From assembly GCA_004380135.1 (NCBI GenBank), contig QXCR01000298.1, positions 1-21,164 of the forward strand: DNA of 21,164 nucleotides, in the 5' to 3' direction. The stretch comes from Stemphylium vesicarium. Taxonomy: Eukaryota > Ascomycota > Dothideomycetes > Pleosporales > Pleosporaceae. Positions 18,936 to 21,164 of the stretch are shown in pieces; position 1 is the stretch's first letter; every line of letters starts with the position of its first letter. Both the position numbers and the translations under genes were made by a program. Under the pieces are notes generated by a model. The model was not told the origin of the DNA. It did no database searches and saw only the letters and a program-made list of their open reading frames with translations.

Positions 18936-20208
18936 CTATTGCTCCTCTTCCTCCCTCATTCTGACCAGCGACTTCCCTTGGAACCCAAACATACACTGGA
19001 ACAAAACGGTGTATATCAAACAGAAAAAGTTCATCCGCAAAACATCCAGCCATGTCATTACCGTAACACCATCCTTCATGCCCTCATGCCATGATTTTCT
19101 GACCTCCAGGAATAGCTTGGGGTCGTCCGTCACCACGCCGTCAAGGCCGTGCCGTATATCCCATCGCATCCGGCTCTCCTCGTTGACGGTCCAAGCGTAT
19201 ACCGGCCGGCCATCATTCTGCGCTTTCCGGATGAACAACCTCCCCCATGGTGTCATGAGGATGGCCTGTGCCATGTTGAAAGAGACGTTCGGGACCGTGA
19301 AGAAATATGACGCAATTAGTGTCGAGAAGCCGATGTGCGAGATGGGAAAGCCGGGAAGATATCGCGAGCATAGCGGAAGGTACTTGGCGGCCCAGCATCC
19401 GAGGACGATTCGGCTCTGCCACGGTCGCGACGGCGATGGCTGTACGCTTCGGATTGTGTCACCAATCAAGCGCATCACATCATCCGCGTCGTTGTCGAGC
19501 TACACTGTATTAGCTTGAGCCTGTACACCGTGACACGAGCAGCAAACCTTGATGTCGAGCAACACCCAGATATCTTCCAATCCGGGCTGCGCAAGATACT
19601 CGAGTAGATCCGCAAGGCGAGGCATTGGCTCGTGCGGCGCCTTCAATGTTCGCAGTTTACTTATAAACTCATAGTCACAGTCTATAATCTTCTCGTCCCT
19701 GCCAAAGCACCTTTTCAGATCTTTGTCCTGTAGGATGTTAGTCTCATGCTTGCATTGCTACAGTCTTGAATACTCACGTGAGACAATACAACTACACCAT
19801 CTCTCGTCAGATGTAGATCTGTTTCCAGACCCTCGGCTCCAACTTCGACCGCGCCTCTAAAGGCACCCATTGTATTCTCCGGGAACTTGGCCTTATACCC
19901 CCGGTGTGCAATAGCCTGGGGTGTCCGCCTGCCAGAAACATCTTTACGTGCAAAAGCAAAGGATGCTAGAAAGTTGATCAACACACATACTTCCACACCA
20001 ATGACTACAAACGAATGGGGAAAACTCTCTTACCTGCGGGAAACTTTGTTCTCGGGCCAAGCAGCGGCTGCTCTACAATCTTATCCAGCTGCTTGGTCAG
20101 CCCCTCAAATACAGGCGGTACTCCAACAACCATGTTTTCGAGAAGAGGTGTTTGCACGTCGAACGAGCTGTCGTCGTCATCGACGACATGCGTCTTGACC
20201 TCAGACAT
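18936..20208 (-). CDS. Glycerophosphodiester phosphodiesterase-family phospholipase, Pgc1-like, membrane anchored
   Basis: Four exons on the minus strand: 20208-20034, 19965-19778, 19727-19548 and 19499-18936, giving 368 aa. The GDPD fold starts at AIAHRGYKAKFPENT (76-90): catalytic His79 and Arg80, Glu88-Asn89, metal-binding Glu106/Asp108 in ETD, and the second catalytic His121 in LSHD. WTVNEE and GVVTDDP near the C-terminal end of the domain are also typical. Residues about 337-354 form one hydrophobic helix followed by a charged tail, as in yeast Pgc1, which cleaves phosphatidylglycerol to diacylglycerol and glycerol phosphate. By analogy it may limit phosphatidylglycerol at mitochondrial or lipid-droplet membranes. 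The N-terminal 58 residues are an acidic, Asp-rich extension without a signal peptide. Intron 1 has two in-frame acceptor choices: TTTCTAG (exon from 19965) or GTAAAG (exon from 19941, eight residues shorter). The first is preferred because of the TAG and a nearby TCAAC branch. The start context has G at -3. Confidence 0.92.
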
Positions 20209-21047
20209 GACGAAATAGCCTCCTTCCTAGCTAACTACTGGACCAATTGTCCGGCGGTTCCGAAAGCGAGCGAAGCGGAGATAATTCCGGCGTTAAGAGA
20301 CCGACGATAGCAGCAAAGAGACAAGAAAAGCAGAGCCGACGTAGTGTTGCAAGTAACAACAGAAAAAGAATGAATGTATACGTGCAAAATTCCCAGTATG
20401 TACGAGTAAGTGAAGTAGTAGTAGTAGTAGTTTCTATCGTCTCGAAAGAAAGAAAAAAAGGCCCAAACACCGCCATTTCAACCACTCACACACCCTTTCC
20501 AACGGCCCATCAAGCGCGAATTAACGGCGCGCGGGAAGGAAAAAAAAAGAAGGACTAACACTACACTGCCGCCGAGAACGCACACACATGTCTGCACACG
20601 CGCTCACAAAAAGCGCCGCGCAGCCCCATGCAACGCCCAATCTTCACGGGATGCTGTGGCCGAAAGCGTCGTGAAGGCGGGCCTCCATGTTACCGCAACG
20701 GGGTAAGAGTAACCTGGGTAGTTGGGGCGAGGTCTCTTAATTGGCTCTAGGGGCACCGGGCTAGGCTTGTTGCGAGATGGGGCTTCGATCGGATGTATCA
20801 GCTTCCGAGACGCAACTTATCTACTCTAACAGTTGCCGTTGCAGGAGTGCAGGACTATACGCTTCTCGAGCATGAGACGTGTCAGATTGGGAGGGATGGA
20901 GGGACCGGAGATGTGTGGGCTTCGCAAATACCGTACTCACGTTTGATAATACAAGACATTTTTGAAGAGCAAGACTCCAGGCAAATCTCACAGTAAAATG
21001 TTAGCAACCCCGAAGTCAGCATCACGCAACAAGAACAGCACAACACC
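20209..21047. other. Upstream region of the GDPD gene; no gene supported
   Basis: About 840 bp hold the minus-strand promoter and leader of the GDPD gene. They include an (AGT)6 microsatellite at 20414-20431 and purine-rich sequence to about 20560. Open frames here (for example 20247-20558 plus) follow simple-sequence composition and have no domain. The right part is probably the 3' flank of a gene extending beyond the window on the minus strand. Confidence 0.45.
20414..20431 (+). repeat. (AGT)6 trinucleotide microsatellite
   Basis: Six perfect AGT units lie about 200 bp upstream of the GDPD start codon, so they may fall in its leader or core promoter on the opposite strand (as ACT repeats). 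Repeat number is likely to vary between isolates. Confidence 0.9.
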
Positions 21048-21164
21048 CTAACCCCCCCCAAGTAAGATCGCCACCGCAGACGGCACCCCAAACCAAGCCG
21101 TCTCAGCATACGCCAGCGCAGCAACAACAACCCACCACGGCTCGCTCGCCAAACTACTCCCTTG
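21048..21164 (-). CDS. Possible C-terminal end of a membrane protein, cut by the window edge
   Basis: The minus strand is open from the window edge at 21164 to a TAG at 21050-21048, giving 38 residues. They include WWVVVAALAYAE and FGVPSAVAILLGGG, which read as one or two membrane-spanning segments joined by a short polar turn, with mixed codon use. The frame ends at a run of eight G on the minus strand (21059-21052). Without the rest of the gene the family cannot be named, and chance cannot be excluded. A longer frame in another phase (20882-21130) overlaps it and looks less protein-like. Confidence 0.3.
   Translation of the reverse strand, partial: QGSSLASEPWWVVVAALAYAETAWFGVPSAVAILLGGG

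Overview
The window looks like nuclear DNA of a filamentous ascomycete, most likely a Dothideomycete (Pleosporales-like; the class is inferred from overall character, not from a marker). Introns are mostly 45-75 nt, with GT..AG ends and CTAAC/CTGAC-type branch sites. Starts have fungal-type contexts, and the gene set is typical of fungi. There is no operon structure, CRISPR array, tRNA, rRNA or recognisable transposon. All exon coordinates below were derived by hand from reading frame, splice signals and family knowledge.

Layout. (1) 1-1171: no gene seen; it holds a pyrimidine-rich edge and a perfect 11-bp inverted repeat. (2) 1172-2483, minus strand: a five-exon heterotrimeric G-protein alpha subunit of the fungal MCFG type (GNA-2-like). 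(3) 2484-5402: a long divergent intergenic region ending in the 5' leader of the next gene, which appears to contain two introns and an upstream ORF. (4) 5403-7083, plus: a 541-aa coiled-coil protein that I do not recognise. (5) 7084-10170: about 3 kb with no supported gene. (6) 10171-12521, plus: a six-exon Zn2Cys6 transcription factor with a Leu3-like zinc cluster. (7) 12522-14646: intergenic, with promoter-like motifs near its right end. (8) 14647-15760, plus: an isocitrate lyase/PEP mutase superfamily enzyme carrying the lyase-type Cys motif. (9) 15978-16550, minus: a probable mitochondrial-type protein gene whose frame is broken by a TAG. (10) 17182-18717, minus: gamma-tubulin. (11) 18936-20208, minus: a glycerophosphodiester phosphodiesterase-family protein with a C-terminal membrane anchor, like yeast Pgc1. 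(12) 20209-21164: promoter region, plus at the edge a possible C-terminus of another minus-strand membrane protein.

How the genes relate. Most are housekeeping or signalling genes with no obvious joint pathway: G-protein signalling, microtubule nucleation, phospholipid turnover. The one pair that may be functionally linked is the Zn2Cys6 regulator and the lyase, which lie in the same orientation 2.1 kb apart. A CCG-N4-CGG site, the kind bound by Leu3-type proteins, lies between them, but chance could explain it. I found no clear undescribed system. The points most worth checking are the TAG-interrupted gene, the two stop-free 3n introns in the transcription factor, the repeated flips of base skew around 14650-16740, and the inverted repeat at 357-385.
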